DNA from: Erythrobacteraceae bacterium E2-1 Yellow Sea
GTDB taxonomy: Bacteria; Pseudomonadota; Alphaproteobacteria; Sphingomonadales; Sphingomonadaceae
Length of the DNA: 64,000 bases
Reading direction: 5' to 3'
Assembly: GCA_014983025.1 (NCBI GenBank)
Contig: JADCLP010000001.1
Span: 868,001 to 932,000, forward strand
Position numbers and translations under genes: made by a program. Under the pieces are notes generated by a model. It saw only the letters and a list, made by a program, of their open reading frames with translations, was not told where the DNA came from and did not search any database. This document shows, piece by piece, positions 1-8,497 of the stretch. Numbering within the stretch: the first letter of the stretch is position 1; each line of letters opens with the position of its first letter.

Positions 1-1920
1 CCAGATACGCGCGGGCAGTCCTCCTCCGCTGATACCGTTGAGTGGCGAATTGTCATCATTGCCCACCCAGACCCCCACCACCAGATCTTGCGCATAACCA
101 ACAAACAGCGCGTCGCGGTGGTCCTGCGTCGTGCCTGTCTTGCCGTAATTGGCAACGGAAAGTGACGCAGCACGCCCGGTGCCGCGGTTGATTGCTGCGC
201 GCAATAATTGTTCCATTTCCTTATGCGTGCTTCCAGACAGGCTGTGCTTGCCATCCAGAAGGCGGGCGACCCAACCTTTTTCCTCTTGCGGGAAGGCATG
301 GGCTTCCACAGGATATCGATTGCCTGCCACACCTGCATAGGCTGATGTCAGCTCAAGCAATGTCATCGTGGAAGTGCCCAATGCCAAACTTTGATCACCT
401 TCTGGCAAATCAGATGTCACACCCAGGCCACGTGCAGTCCTTATCACGGCCTTACTGCCGATCTTACCCAGCAGGCGTACTGCCGCCACATTACTGGATC
501 GAGCGAATCCTTCCTCCAGCGTAATCGTGTCCGAATAACTGTTCCCAGAATTGCGCGGGCGATAACTACCCTCCGTAATCGGGCGATTGTCGATCAGATC
601 ATCGGGCTCCATCCCAGCTTGTAAAGCGGCCAGATAAACAAACAGCTTGAAGGTCGATCCCGGCTGGCGGTGCGCTTGCGTCGCGCGGTTAAAGGGTGAC
701 CGCGCATAATCACGCCCGCCGATCATTGCCACGACTTCTCCATTAGGTCGCATTGCCACCAGTGCGACCTGCGCCTTGCCCAGTCCGGAACGCGAAACAA
801 CTCTGCTAGCGATCCCTTGCAACCTTGCATCCAACGTGGTGGTGATCGTCTGCTTGGCATAACTGCGCTCTGCCAGTTTGCGCGCTATCGGCAGCGCCCA
901 ATCGGCAAAATAGGTGCCTGTGGGGACATTATTGCGAGCGCGCACATCAAGTCGCGGTATGCGCATGGCTTGTGCCTCAGCCTCTGTCAGGTAACCGGCA
1001 GCCACCATAGACTGCACCACCACCTTCATACGGTCGCGCGCTGCCTGGTAATCATTGGTGGGGGCAAGGCGTGATGGTGCTTTGAGTAGTCCAGCCAGCA
1101 TGGCAGCCTGTTCAGGCCGCAACTTTTCTGGCTGGCGATAGAAATAATGCAGGCTGGCGGCCCGCAGGCCATATTGATTGTCCCCGAAATAGGCATTTGA
1201 GAGATAGCGTTCCAGAATCTCATCCTTGCTCAGCCAAGCCTCAAGCCAGAATGCGATCAACATTTCGCGCGCCTTGCGCGTCAAAGTCTGTTCGGGGGTT
1301 AGGAAGGTGAATTTGGCAAGCTGCTGAGTGATGGTGCTGCCGCCCTGCGTCGATCCGCCCGTGGCATTGGACCATGCGGCACGCGCCAATCCGCGCGGGT
1401 CGATACCCCAATGATCATAGAAACGCCGGTCCTCGATTGCCAAAAACGGTTCGATTACATGGGCTGGCAGCTTGGCAACCTCAACCGGTTCCTCCACCAC
1501 GGCCCCACTGCGCGCAATCGGGGTCCCGTCTGATGCAACCAAGGTAATCTGCGGCGGCGCAATGGGTTCCAGCGACTTGCTGAGTGGTGCAGTTATCGCC
1601 AGCCAGGCCACCAGCAGTATGAAGATCAACAACAAAGCGCCCAGCCCGCGCGCGAACCAGCGCCTCTTGCTCGCCTGCCACCAGCTGGGTTTTTCACCCT
1701 CTATGGGGTTGGATGCAGCCCATTCATCGGGTTTTCTTTGCCAGAAACGCCAGCTGCGCCTGCTGCTTGGCGATTTGTCATCCATGTCGAAGCGACGATC
1801 AAATGCGTCGAGTGCGCTGCCATAGGGGTCTTGCACCGAATAGAACCCAGCCGATTTGCGCCTGCGCCCATTCCATGTTGGCCTGCTGCTGTTTGATTTG
1901 CTGCGTAACCACGAAAACAT
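1..1920 (-). CDS. Class A penicillin-binding protein (PBP1A-like glycosyltransferase/transpeptidase), 3' end beyond window
   Basis: Bifunctional murein synthase that polymerises lipid II and cross-links peptides on the periplasmic side of the inner membrane. 640 residues are visible from ATG at 1920, and two in-frame TAA codons lie just upstream. A basic cytoplasmic N-terminus is followed by one membrane segment at about residues 92-109. The glycosyltransferase domain carries EDRRFYDHWG (catalytic Glu163) and GGSTITQQLAK (about 193-203). The transpeptidase domain has the nucleophile motif STFK (422-425), SSN (475-477) and KTGT (594-597), so all three active-site motifs are intact. The gene lies 65 bases downstream of cobS on the same strand. 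PBP1A and PBP1C share these motifs, so the exact subclass is uncertain. Confidence 0.93.
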   Translation of the reverse strand, partial: MFSWLRSKSNSSRPTWNGRRRKSAGFYSVQDPYGSALDAFDRRFDMDDKSPSSRRSWRFWQRKPDEWAASNPIEGEKPSWWQASKRRWFARGLGALLLIFILLVAWLAITAPLSKSLEPIAPPQITLVASDGTPIARSGAVVEEPVEVAKLPAHVIEPFLAIEDRRFYDHWGIDPRGLARAAWSNATGGSTQGGSTITQQLAKFTFLTPEQTLTRKAREMLIAFWLEAWLSKDEILERYLSNAYFGDNQYGLRAASLHYFYRQPEKLRPEQAAMLAGLLKAPSRLAPTNDYQAARDRMKVVVQSMVAAGYLTEAEAQAMRIPRLDVRARNNVPTGTYFADWALPIARKLAERSYAKQTITTTLDARLQGIASRVVSRSGLGKAQVALVAMRPNGEVVAMIGGRDYARSPFNRATQAHRQPGSTFKLFVYLAALQAGMEPDDLIDNRPITEGSYRPRNSGNSYSDTITLEEGFARSSNVAAVRLLGKIGSKAVIRTARGLGVTSDLPEGDQSLALGTSTMTLLELTSAYAGVAGNRYPVEAHAFPQEEKGWVARLLDGKHSLSGSTHKEMEQLLRAAINRGTGRAASLSVANYGKTGTTQDHRDALFVGYAQDLVVGVWVGNDDNSPLNGISGGGLPARIW

Positions 1921-1985
1921 CGTCGCTGTATTACCTTATTAACACAGCTGGCGCCAGCAAAATCGGCTGTCAGATGCGATACTGC

Positions 1986-2981
1986 TTAAATGACGAGCTT
2001 GCCCACTCCACTGGGCAGATCTTCACCAAACACACGCTGATAATATTCGGAAATCAACACCCGTTCAGCCTCGTCGCATTTGTTGAGGAAGGACAGGCGG
2101 AAACCGAAGCCAGGTGAATTGAAGATTTCCGAATTCTGCGCCCAGGTCATCACTGTACGCGGGCTCATGACAGTAGAGATATCGCCATTCATAAAGCCTT
2201 GTCGCGTCAGATCAGCCACCTTCACCATTTTGGCGATGGTGGCCGGGTCAGTTTCCGGGCTCTTGCTCTTGACGATTGCCTCTTCAACCTCTGGTTCCAG
2301 ATAGTTCAGCTGCACCACAATATTCCAGCGGTCCATCTGCGCCTGGTTGATAGCCTGCGTGCCATGATACAGCCCGCTGGTATCGCCCAGACCCACCGTA
2401 TTGGCGGTTGAGAACAGGCGGAAATACTTATGCGGCGTGATGACCTTGTTCTGGTCCAGCAGTGTCAACCGCCCTTCCGTTTCCAGCACACGCTGGATCA
2501 CGAACATTACGTCAGGGCGCGCTGCATCATATTCGTCAAAGGTCAGCGCCACGGCGTGTTGCAGCGCCCAGGGAAGAATACCTTCCTTGAATTCTGTAAC
2601 CTGCAAACCATCACGCAGCACAATGGCATCACGCCCAACCAGATCGATACGGCTGATATGCGCATCCAGGTTCACACGGACACTGGGCCAGTTCAGCCGC
2701 GCCGCCACCTGCTCAATATGTGTCGATTTACCCGTACCGTGATAGCCCTGCACCATCACGCGGCGGTTATGGGCAAAGCCGGCCAGGATCGCCAAGGTAG
2801 TATCCGGATCAAATACATATGTCTTGTCGACATCGGGCACACGTTCGTCTGCAAGGCTGAAGGCTGGCACCTGCCAGTCAACATCGATGCCAAACATATC
2901 GCGCACATCGACAGTGGTGTCAGGTTCGGCAATCAGAGTATTGGCTGTGCCGTCATATTCGGTGGACATCAGGTTCGTCAT
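1986..2981 (-). CDS. cobS: CobS-type AAA+ ATPase (cobaltochelatase subunit CobS family)
   Basis: 331-residue MoxR/CobS-type AAA+ ATPase. Visible motifs are Walker A GYHGTGKS (about 79-86), Walker B LTFDEYD (146-152) and the family stretch [21 protein letters not shown]. In B12 producers CobS works with CobT and CobN to insert cobalt. In many alphaproteobacteria without the full pathway CobS/CobT persist with unclear roles. The open frame extends upstream to 3095, but I chose ATG 2981 because the homologous region begins close behind it and an AGG lies 4 bases upstream; ATG 2969 is an alternative. No cobT is seen immediately downstream, where a penicillin-binding protein gene sits instead. The neighbouring J-domain and bolA genes match a common alphaproteobacterial cluster. 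Confidence 0.9.
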   Translation of the reverse strand: MTNLMSTEYDGTANTLIAEPDTTVDVRDMFGIDVDWQVPAFSLADERVPDVDKTYVFDPDTTLAILAGFAHNRRVMVQGYHGTGKSTHIEQVAARLNWPSVRVNLDAHISRIDLVGRDAIVLRDGLQVTEFKEGILPWALQHAVALTFDEYDAARPDVMFVIQRVLETEGRLTLLDQNKVITPHKYFRLFSTANTVGLGDTSGLYHGTQAINQAQMDRWNIVVQLNYLEPEVEEAIVKSKSPETDPATIAKMVKVADLTRQGFMNGDISTVMSPRTVMTWAQNSEIFNSPGFGFRLSFLNKCDEAERVLISEYYQRVFGEDLPSGVGKLVI

Positions 2982-3273
2982 ATCGCCTGCACGCGTAGCC
3001 GCGTGGGCGCGCGGCTGCAAGAAGCCATGCAACGGAAATTTAACCTGCCCACAAAAGCAGCGCAAAATACAACCAGCCAGCAACCCCTTCCTCACGCGAA
3101 TTCAGAACAACGGCACGCTAAGTTTGGACAAGTAAAGCGGTTCAATCCCGATGAAAGGCGGCTGCGGCATGCACAAAATTGCCGGTTGGAATGCGGGGGC
3201 TCAAAAAAATCAAGGATAGAAAGCCCAGTAAGTATCTTGTAAAATTGTCTGTTTTCAAGCATCGGTCAAACAA

Positions 3274-3288
3274 CCTACCAATAGGTAG
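3274..3288. promoter_or_regulatory. Putative TetR operator, distal site
   Basis: Inverted repeat CTACC-AATA-GGTAG at 3275-3288. The 15-base site CCTACCAATAGGTAG matches the proximal site at 12 of 15 positions. The two sites lie 47 bases apart, upstream of and at the start of the tetR gene. Function is inferred from symmetry and location. Confidence 0.6.
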
Positions 3289-3320
3289 ATTTTCGCTTTT
3301 ACTTGCCTTCATATATTCAA

Positions 3321-3336
3321 CCTACTAGAAGGTAGG
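3321..3336. promoter_or_regulatory. Putative TetR operator, proximal site overlapping the ribosome binding site
   Basis: Inverted repeat CCTAC-TAGAAG-GTAGG at 3321-3336, ending 4 bases before the regulator's ATG. It overlaps the Shine-Dalgarno-like GGTAGGAG. Binding here would block transcription or leader function, which suggests autorepression. Confidence 0.6.
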
Positions 3337-3340
3337 AGAT

Positions 3341-3907
3341 ATGGATACACAAGTGCGCCTGTTGGACCTCGCAGAAGCAGCAATGCGCCGCCACGGCTAT
3401 GGTGGCTTCAGCTATGCTGACATTGCGCGCGATGCAGGGATACGAAAAGCCAGTATCCATCACCACTTCCCGGCAAAATCCGATTTGGGCCTGGCTGTGC
3501 TGGACAGATATTCTGACCGGCACCTGACAATGCTGGCTGACGTCCGCATTACCAGCCGTTTGGGAGGTCAAGCTTTGACCCGGGCCATCGAATTCTATCG
3601 GGATGCCATGGGAACGGGTGATGATCTGTGCCTGCTGACCGCATTGGCAAATGATGCCAACGCCCTGTCCCCTGCGATGCGTGATATGTTGGCCCGTGCC
3701 ACATTGGCCACCGCCAACTGCTTTGAAGAACTTTTGCTGACCGGGCGCAAGGATATGAGCATATCGGTTGCAGGTGATCCGGCGGTCGAGGCAACATCGA
3801 TCCTGGCACTGCTGAATGGCGCACAATTGCTGGCACGTGCTGCGCGTGACATCACCATGTTCGATCGCGCCATCCAGCCGATCCAGACACGAATTTCACG
3901 GCGCTAG
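3341..3907 (+). CDS. TetR/AcrR family transcriptional regulator
   Basis: 188-residue one-component repressor. The N-terminal helix-turn-helix (about residues 22-50) contains FSYADIARDAGIRKASIHHH and KSDLG, typical of TetR. The C-terminal ligand-binding/dimerisation half is helical and unassigned. ATG 3341 follows GGTAGGAG. Two matching palindromes lie upstream, the nearer over the ribosome binding site, so autoregulation is likely. No transporter or enzyme gene is clearly paired with it: cobS starts 360 bases away divergently and a J-domain gene converges downstream. The insertion separates cobS from dnaJ-like/bolA, which often adjoin in alphaproteobacteria. The ligand is unknown. Confidence 0.9.
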   Translation: MDTQVRLLDLAEAAMRRHGYGGFSYADIARDAGIRKASIHHHFPAKSDLGLAVLDRYSDRHLTMLADVRITSRLGGQALTRAIEFYRDAMGTGDDLCLLTALANDANALSPAMRDMLARATLATANCFEELLLTGRKDMSISVAGDPAVEATSILALLNGAQLLARAARDITMFDRAIQPIQTRISRR

Positions 3908-3934
3908 AATGTGCCAACCAATTAACGCGCGGAA

Positions 3935-4543
3935 CTACGCGATCGCAGAGCATTTTCTCAACAACTGATACGCCTCCACCACCTTGCCCAGTCGTGCTTC
4001 AAACTTGCGATCTCCGCCATTGCGATCGGGGTGGTAGCGCCGCACCAATTCAGAATACCGCTGCCGTAACCGCTGCCGATCTGTATCAAGCCCTAACCCC
4101 ATGGTCTCAAGAGCGCGCGCCTCATCCTGGCTGAACCGGGCACCCCCAGTTCCTTTGGCCATCGCCATTTCAGCTTCTCGCTGGGCGCGGCTTTTTATGC
4201 CATTGGCCCGGGCAGAAATGGCATCCAAAGGATCGTCGAAATCGGCCCAGCGTGGCATGCCATCAACGCCTGCTGTTGGCCTGAAACTGGGGCTTTCCGT
4301 GCGCCAACCCGCCCCTGGTGCCTGAGCGGCGTTGATTTCATCAGCACTCATCCCAGCGAACCAGTCATAACCGGTATTGAATTCGCGCACATGTTCCAGA
4401 CAGAACCAGCGATAATCGCCCGGCCCATCAAACCCATGGCCACGCCCGCCCGGAGCGCGAAATTCACCTGGCGCATCACAAGCAGGGTTTTCGCAAACCC
4501 GATCACTCACTTCAAATCTGCCATGAAATCTCGATTGTGACAT
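3935..4543 (-). CDS. J-domain protein (DnaJ family)
   Basis: 202-residue co-chaperone-like protein with a C-terminal J domain. The signature YHPDRNGGDR places the HPD tripeptide at residues 171-173, expected to stimulate an Hsp70 ATPase. The N-terminal half (about 1-110) has paired Cys and His residues (CENPACDAPG and FCLEHVREF), which could bind a metal. ATG 4543 is preferred over the upstream in-frame start at 4588 because the family begins near this point. It is divergent from bolA with starts about 57 bases apart, an arrangement common in alphaproteobacteria. The specific Hsp70 partner and role are unknown. Confidence 0.88.
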   Translation of the reverse strand: MSQSRFHGRFEVSDRVCENPACDAPGEFRAPGGRGHGFDGPGDYRWFCLEHVREFNTGYDWFAGMSADEINAAQAPGAGWRTESPSFRPTAGVDGMPRWADFDDPLDAISARANGIKSRAQREAEMAMAKGTGGARFSQDEARALETMGLGLDTDRQRLRQRYSELVRRYHPDRNGGDRKFEARLGKVVEAYQLLRKCSAIA

Positions 4544-4599
4544 GCGACATAAAGGATGGGCATGGACAAGGAGAAAGTGAACCCCCAAAACCAGACATT

Positions 4600-4872
4600 A
4601 TGACCGGACCTATTGCACAGGAAATCGAATCGTTGCTGCGTCACGCCTTCAGCCCCACCCGGTTGGAGGTTATCAATGACAGCGCACGCCACCATGGCCA
4701 TGCAGGTGATGATGGCAGTGGAGAATCACATTTCACCGTTGAGATAGAAGCGCCCGCTTTTGCTGGCATGAACCGCCTGGCCCGCCAACGCGCGGTTAAT
4801 GCGGCACTGGGAGACATTCCTGGAAACCGGGTCCATGCCCTGGCCATCCGCGCCAGCGCGCCCGGAGAATAG
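4600..4872 (+). CDS. bolA: BolA family protein
   Basis: 90-residue BolA-like protein. BolA proteins pair with monothiol glutaredoxins in iron-sulfur trafficking and some bind DNA. The class II KH-like fold is recognisable from LEVINDSARHHGH, then SHFTVEIEAPAF and NRLARQRAVNAAL. The His-rich loop and the conserved C-terminal His of RVHALAI are the usual [2Fe-2S] ligand region. ATG 4600 is the only sensible start; its Shine-Dalgarno-like AAGGAG is unusually far upstream (about 4568). The stop is 1 base before the pirin ATG, so the two are probably co-transcribed. Confidence 0.88.
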   Translation: MTGPIAQEIESLLRHAFSPTRLEVINDSARHHGHAGDDGSGESHFTVEIEAPAFAGMNRLARQRAVNAALGDIPGNRVHALAIRASAPGE

Positions 4873-4873
4873 C

Positions 4874-5779
4874 ATGATCGAACAGATTTTAACGCCCACA
4901 ACGCATGATTTGGGTCAATTCAATGTACGGCGGGCAATACCCGCCCGTGAACGCACCATGGTTGGACCTTTCATATTCGTCGATCAGTTCGGCCCGGCCC
5001 AGCTTGATATTGGGAGCGCAATGGATGTGCGGCCGCATCCGCATATCAATCTGGCAACCGTCACTTGGCTGTTCGACGGCGAATATGCCGGCGCGATAGA
5101 ACATCGTGACAGCCTGGGCAGTTTCTCAACGATCCGCCCCGGACAAGTGAACCTGATGACTGCGGGCAGCGGCATTGTGCATTCCGAACGCTCTCCCGCT
5201 GACGAAAGAGCCGTGGGGCCCAAACTTTATGGCATGCAGACCTGGCTGGCGTTGCCCGATGGGCAGGAAGAGATTGATCCAAGCTTTCAAGCGGTCACCA
5301 ACCTGCCAATCGTGGAAGATAGTTGCGCCAAAGCGATCGTGATCATGGGAGAGTTATGGGGCAAACGCGCCAGCACCACGACACATGCTGACACGATTTA
5401 TGCAGAAATCATGCTCGCCCCCGGCGGATCCATGCCCATTGATGCCAATGCTGATGAACGCGCCTTGATGCTGGTGGGCGGTGAAGCAAGCATAGATAGC
5501 AATCCGCTCGGCCTTTATGAATTGACCATTCTTGCCCCCGGTTCAGCCATGATGCTGTCATCCACATCAGGCGGACGCGTGATGCTGCTTGGTGGCGAGG
5601 CATTCACTACTAAACGTTATGTCTGGTGGAATTTCGTCAGTTCCAGCCGCGATCGCATCAAACAAGCGCGCGAGGATTGGCGCGAAGGGCGCTTCCCCAA
5701 AGTGCCTGGTGATGAGCAGGAATTTATCCCCCTGCCCGACCAACCCAAAACAATCAGCTATCCCGAAGCAGACAAGTAA
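4874..5779 (+). CDS. Pirin family protein
   Basis: 301-residue bicupin of the pirin family. The N-terminal cupin shows NVRRAIPARERTMVGPFIF and RPHPHINLATVTWLF, and GSGIVHSE supplies further metal-binding residues, so the canonical His/His/His/Glu iron site appears present. Some pirins have quercetin 2,3-dioxygenase activity and others act as redox-sensing regulators; sequence alone does not separate these. ATG 4874 lies 1 base after the bolA stop, and the longer in-frame extension overlaps bolA and is rejected. An alpha/beta hydrolase gene follows 26 bases downstream. Confidence 0.9.
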   Translation: MIEQILTPTTHDLGQFNVRRAIPARERTMVGPFIFVDQFGPAQLDIGSAMDVRPHPHINLATVTWLFDGEYAGAIEHRDSLGSFSTIRPGQVNLMTAGSGIVHSERSPADERAVGPKLYGMQTWLALPDGQEEIDPSFQAVTNLPIVEDSCAKAIVIMGELWGKRASTTTHADTIYAEIMLAPGGSMPIDANADERALMLVGGEASIDSNPLGLYELTILAPGSAMMLSSTSGGRVMLLGGEAFTTKRYVWWNFVSSSRDRIKQAREDWREGRFPKVPGDEQEFIPLPDQPKTISYPEADK

Positions 5780-5805
5780 TTCTGTTAGGGATAGGAGGAG
5801 AGAGC

Positions 5806-6708
5806 ATGGAACAACAACGTGTTACGCTGGCCAGTGGTATCGAGCTGGACGTGGTGGATGTTGGGCCGCGCAATGCCCCTGCGCTTATTTTCCTGCATGG
5901 TTTCCCGGAAAGCCACCGCACATGGCGCCACCAGATCGCGCATTTTAGCGACCGCTTCCGATGCATCGCGCCCGATCAGCGCGGCTATCGCGGTTCATCC
6001 AAGCCGCAAGAGGTGGACGCCTATACGCCAGATAAGCTGGTAGGCGATGTGTTTGCCCTGGCTGATGCGCTGGGGATCGATAAATTCACCATAGTGGGGC
6101 ACGATTGGGGCGGAGCCATCGCCTGGGGCGTCGCCTATTGGGGGCAGGCCAATGGCCGGGTTACCCGCGCCATCATCGCCAATGCCCCGCATCCGGCAAT
6201 CTTCCAGAAACTGCTCTATCTTGACCCGCATCAGCGCGAAAGCAGCCAATATATGCGCGCCTTTCGCGACCCGGCCAATGATGATCTGGTGCGCGAACAT
6301 GGGCTGGTTGGCCTGCTGCTGAAGGCGGTGAAATGGGACCGGCCATCGAATATGGAACAGGAAGAACGCGACGCGTTAATGCAGGATTGGCAGAACCGCG
6401 ATGCAGCCTTTGGCATGCTGAACTGGTATCGCGCCAGCCCAATTGACGTGCCCGATATGGACGCCCCATTTGCCATTTCTGATGGCTGGACACCGCCCCC
6501 GCTGCCCCCACTGACTGTGCCCACTCTGGTGGTCTGGGCTACGGATGATCTGGCTTTGCCCAAGCAGAACACGCAAGGCATGAGCGACATAATCAGCGAC
6601 TTCACCCTGGTTGAAGTGCCCGATTGCGGCCATTTTGTGCCATGGGAAGCGCCAGAGGCGGTCAATGCGGCAATGAATGAATTTCTGGCTCGAACCGCTC
6701 TTGATTAG
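5806..6708 (+). CDS. Alpha/beta hydrolase, epoxide hydrolase-like
   Basis: 300-residue alpha/beta-hydrolase. The oxyanion motif HGFP is at residues 31-34 and the nucleophile elbow VGHDWGG places an aspartate (D100), not serine, at the catalytic position. This points to the epoxide hydrolase/haloalkane dehalogenase branch. The catalytic histidine is likely H276 in CGHFVPWEAP. A strong AGGAGGAGAG ribosome binding site precedes ATG 5806. It follows pirin by 26 bases on the same strand, and its stop overlaps the convergent DUF2332 gene by 4 bases. The substrate is unknown. Confidence 0.88.
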   Translation: MEQQRVTLASGIELDVVDVGPRNAPALIFLHGFPESHRTWRHQIAHFSDRFRCIAPDQRGYRGSSKPQEVDAYTPDKLVGDVFALADALGIDKFTIVGHDWGGAIAWGVAYWGQANGRVTRAIIANAPHPAIFQKLLYLDPHQRESSQYMRAFRDPANDDLVREHGLVGLLLKAVKWDRPSNMEQEERDALMQDWQNRDAAFGMLNWYRASPIDVPDMDAPFAISDGWTPPPLPPLTVPTLVVWATDDLALPKQNTQGMSDIISDFTLVEVPDCGHFVPWEAPEAVNAAMNEFLARTALD

Positions 6709-7751
6709 TCACCCAGCCATTCCACCCATGCACCGTGTGGATGGGCATTGGCCAGGATCACTGGTTTTTCCCCGCCAGGCCAGTAACGCAGCGACAATTC
6801 ATGGCGGAATGTTTCGCGGTTGGTTTCCAGCTGCATCCAGGCAAGCGGGCACTCATCGCTCGCCCGCGCGGCAGCATTTCCCATCACCTGCTCAATCCGC
6901 TTTTGCTGATCAGCAGGAATATATTGCCACACAATGGAATGGAACAATACGCGGGTAGTGCCTGCCATCTGTGAGCGCGACAAGGCATCCTCGACAAATT
7001 CCGCCGCATCTTGCCGAACCACATCGGGCGGTGAAAGTGCTGCAAGCTGCGCCGCTGCATCGATCCGTGCCATGCGCTCATGTGCTTCAGGCCAGACATA
7101 GCTTTTCAGGCGCAATGCTGCATCGGGATCGCTCAAATCAACAGGCGCGATATCACAACCGCGAATCGATGTAATTTCAAACACTTGCGCAGACGGTGGA
7201 TCACCGCGCCATTCGGGCACTATGTGCATTGGGCTATCCGCAGGGCCGAAATGCACCCCACCCAGATCATAGAAATAGCGGTCCATCATCGTATTGATGC
7301 CTGCACTGGCACCCAGTTCCAGCATTTCGAAACGCGGCACCACACGGCCAGCCAGCCATGCCAAACCGGCAATAAAACTGGAAGATCGCCCCGCCTCATT
7401 GGTCTGTGGCGGCCCATCAAGCCAGGGCAACAGGCGATGATCATATTTCTCGACCAGATCGCAAACTATCGCATCCACACTCGCTTGATCGGTCAAGCGA
7501 CGGGCATAGACTTCCTCGAGCCGTCGATCCTCGCCAGTCAGCACCAGATTGTGCAACCCGCCATGGATGCGCAAGGGCATAGCATCCTTGATCACCGCGC
7601 CTTGCCATGCGGCGACACGCCTGCCTGTCGCAGTCTTGCCATCCAGCAGAGCCAAAACGCCACGGATCACACGTGCAGTGCCACCTGCCCCAGCCTTTTC
7701 TGCGTGATCCGCCTGCCAATGAATGCCTTCGCGGATTGAGGAAATATCCAT
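6705..7751 (-). CDS. DUF2332 family protein
   Basis: 348-residue protein that I recognise as DUF2332, a family without a defined biochemical role. A central LELGASAGIN (about 144-153) resembles the glycine-rich nucleotide loop of class I methyltransferases, and a C-terminal SIVWQYIPADQQKRI is also typical of the family. This is suggestive only. ATG 7751 (MDISSIREG) is preferred to the TTG start 45 bases upstream, though neither has a strong ribosome binding site. It is divergent from hisG with 86 bases between starts. Confidence 0.78.
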   Translation of the reverse strand: MDISSIREGIHWQADHAEKAGAGGTARVIRGVLALLDGKTATGRRVAAWQGAVIKDAMPLRIHGGLHNLVLTGEDRRLEEVYARRLTDQASVDAIVCDLVEKYDHRLLPWLDGPPQTNEAGRSSSFIAGLAWLAGRVVPRFEMLELGASAGINTMMDRYFYDLGGVHFGPADSPMHIVPEWRGDPPSAQVFEITSIRGCDIAPVDLSDPDAALRLKSYVWPEAHERMARIDAAAQLAALSPPDVVRQDAAEFVEDALSRSQMAGTTRVLFHSIVWQYIPADQQKRIEQVMGNAAARASDECPLAWMQLETNRETFRHELSLRYWPGGEKPVILANAHPHGAWVEWLGD

Positions 7752-7837
7752 CACAGCGCCAGTCTGATCGGCTTCATGCAGCGTTTCCTTGCCCAATATG
7801 ATTGCCCTTTCCCGCGAGTGCCCCTATCTGCGCCGCC

Positions 7838-8497
7838 ATGCCAAACGACGTGCTCACTTTCGCCATTCCCAAGGGACGCATTCTGGATGAAGCGTTGCCC
7901 GTTATGGCGCGTGCCGGCGTGGTGCCGGAAGATGCCTTTTACGACAAGAGCAACCGCGCACTCAGCTTCGCAACGACGCGCCCCGATATGCGGCTGATCC
8001 GTGTACGCGCCTTCGATGTTGCCACCTTTGTGGCGCATGGTGCGGCGCAGGTGGGTATTGTTGGATCAGACGTGATTGAGGAATTCAATTACGCCGATCT
8101 CTATGCCCCAGTTGATCTGGATATCGGCCATTGCCGCCTTTCCGTGGCGGTGCCTGCACGCGATGCTGGCGATAGCAACGGTGTAAGCCATCTGCGCGTT
8201 GCCACCAAATATCCCAACCTGACCCGCCGTTATTTCGAGGGGCAAGGTATTCAGGCCGAATGCGTCAAGCTGAACGGTGCGATGGAACTTGCCCCATCCT
8301 TGGGCTTGGCCGGCCGCATCGTTGACCTGGTGTCGACAGGCCGCACATTGAAGGACAATGGGCTGGTCGAAACCGACACGATCGTTCAGATTTCCGCCCG
8401 CTTGATCGTCAACCGCGCAGCGTTGAAAACTGATCCGCGCGTGGCCGAACTGGTTGCTGCTTTCCGGGCCGAAACTGAAAAGCGAGTAGAAATCTAA
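7838..8497 (+). CDS. hisG: ATP phosphoribosyltransferase, short form
   Basis: First enzyme of histidine biosynthesis, joining ATP and PRPP. The protein is 219 residues, the short HisG_S form that lacks the C-terminal regulatory domain and normally needs HisZ; no hisZ is seen in this window. Recognisable stretches are [16 protein letters not shown] at the N-terminus and [23 protein letters not shown] 7838 fits the family start. The stop TAA shares a base with the hisD ATG (TAATG at 8495-8499), so hisG and hisD are translationally coupled. Confidence 0.95.
   Translation: MPNDVLTFAIPKGRILDEALPVMARAGVVPEDAFYDKSNRALSFATTRPDMRLIRVRAFDVATFVAHGAAQVGIVGSDVIEEFNYADLYAPVDLDIGHCRLSVAVPARDAGDSNGVSHLRVATKYPNLTRRYFEGQGIQAECVKLNGAMELAPSLGLAGRIVDLVSTGRTLKDNGLVETDTIVQISARLIVNRAALKTDPRVAELVAAFRAETEKRVEI

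Larger units (their letters stand above)
2982..3340. other. Intergenic region between cobS and the TetR regulator
   Basis: About 360 bases between divergent genes. The distal part (3275-3340) holds the two TetR-type palindromes listed separately. The part nearest cobS is formally open in the cobS frame up to 3095 but has no good start signal. I see no other gene. Confidence 0.6.

Noticed and set aside
2430..3242. 270-residue + strand frame
   Set aside because: It is antisense to cobS, Cys/His/Arg-rich and without family motifs.
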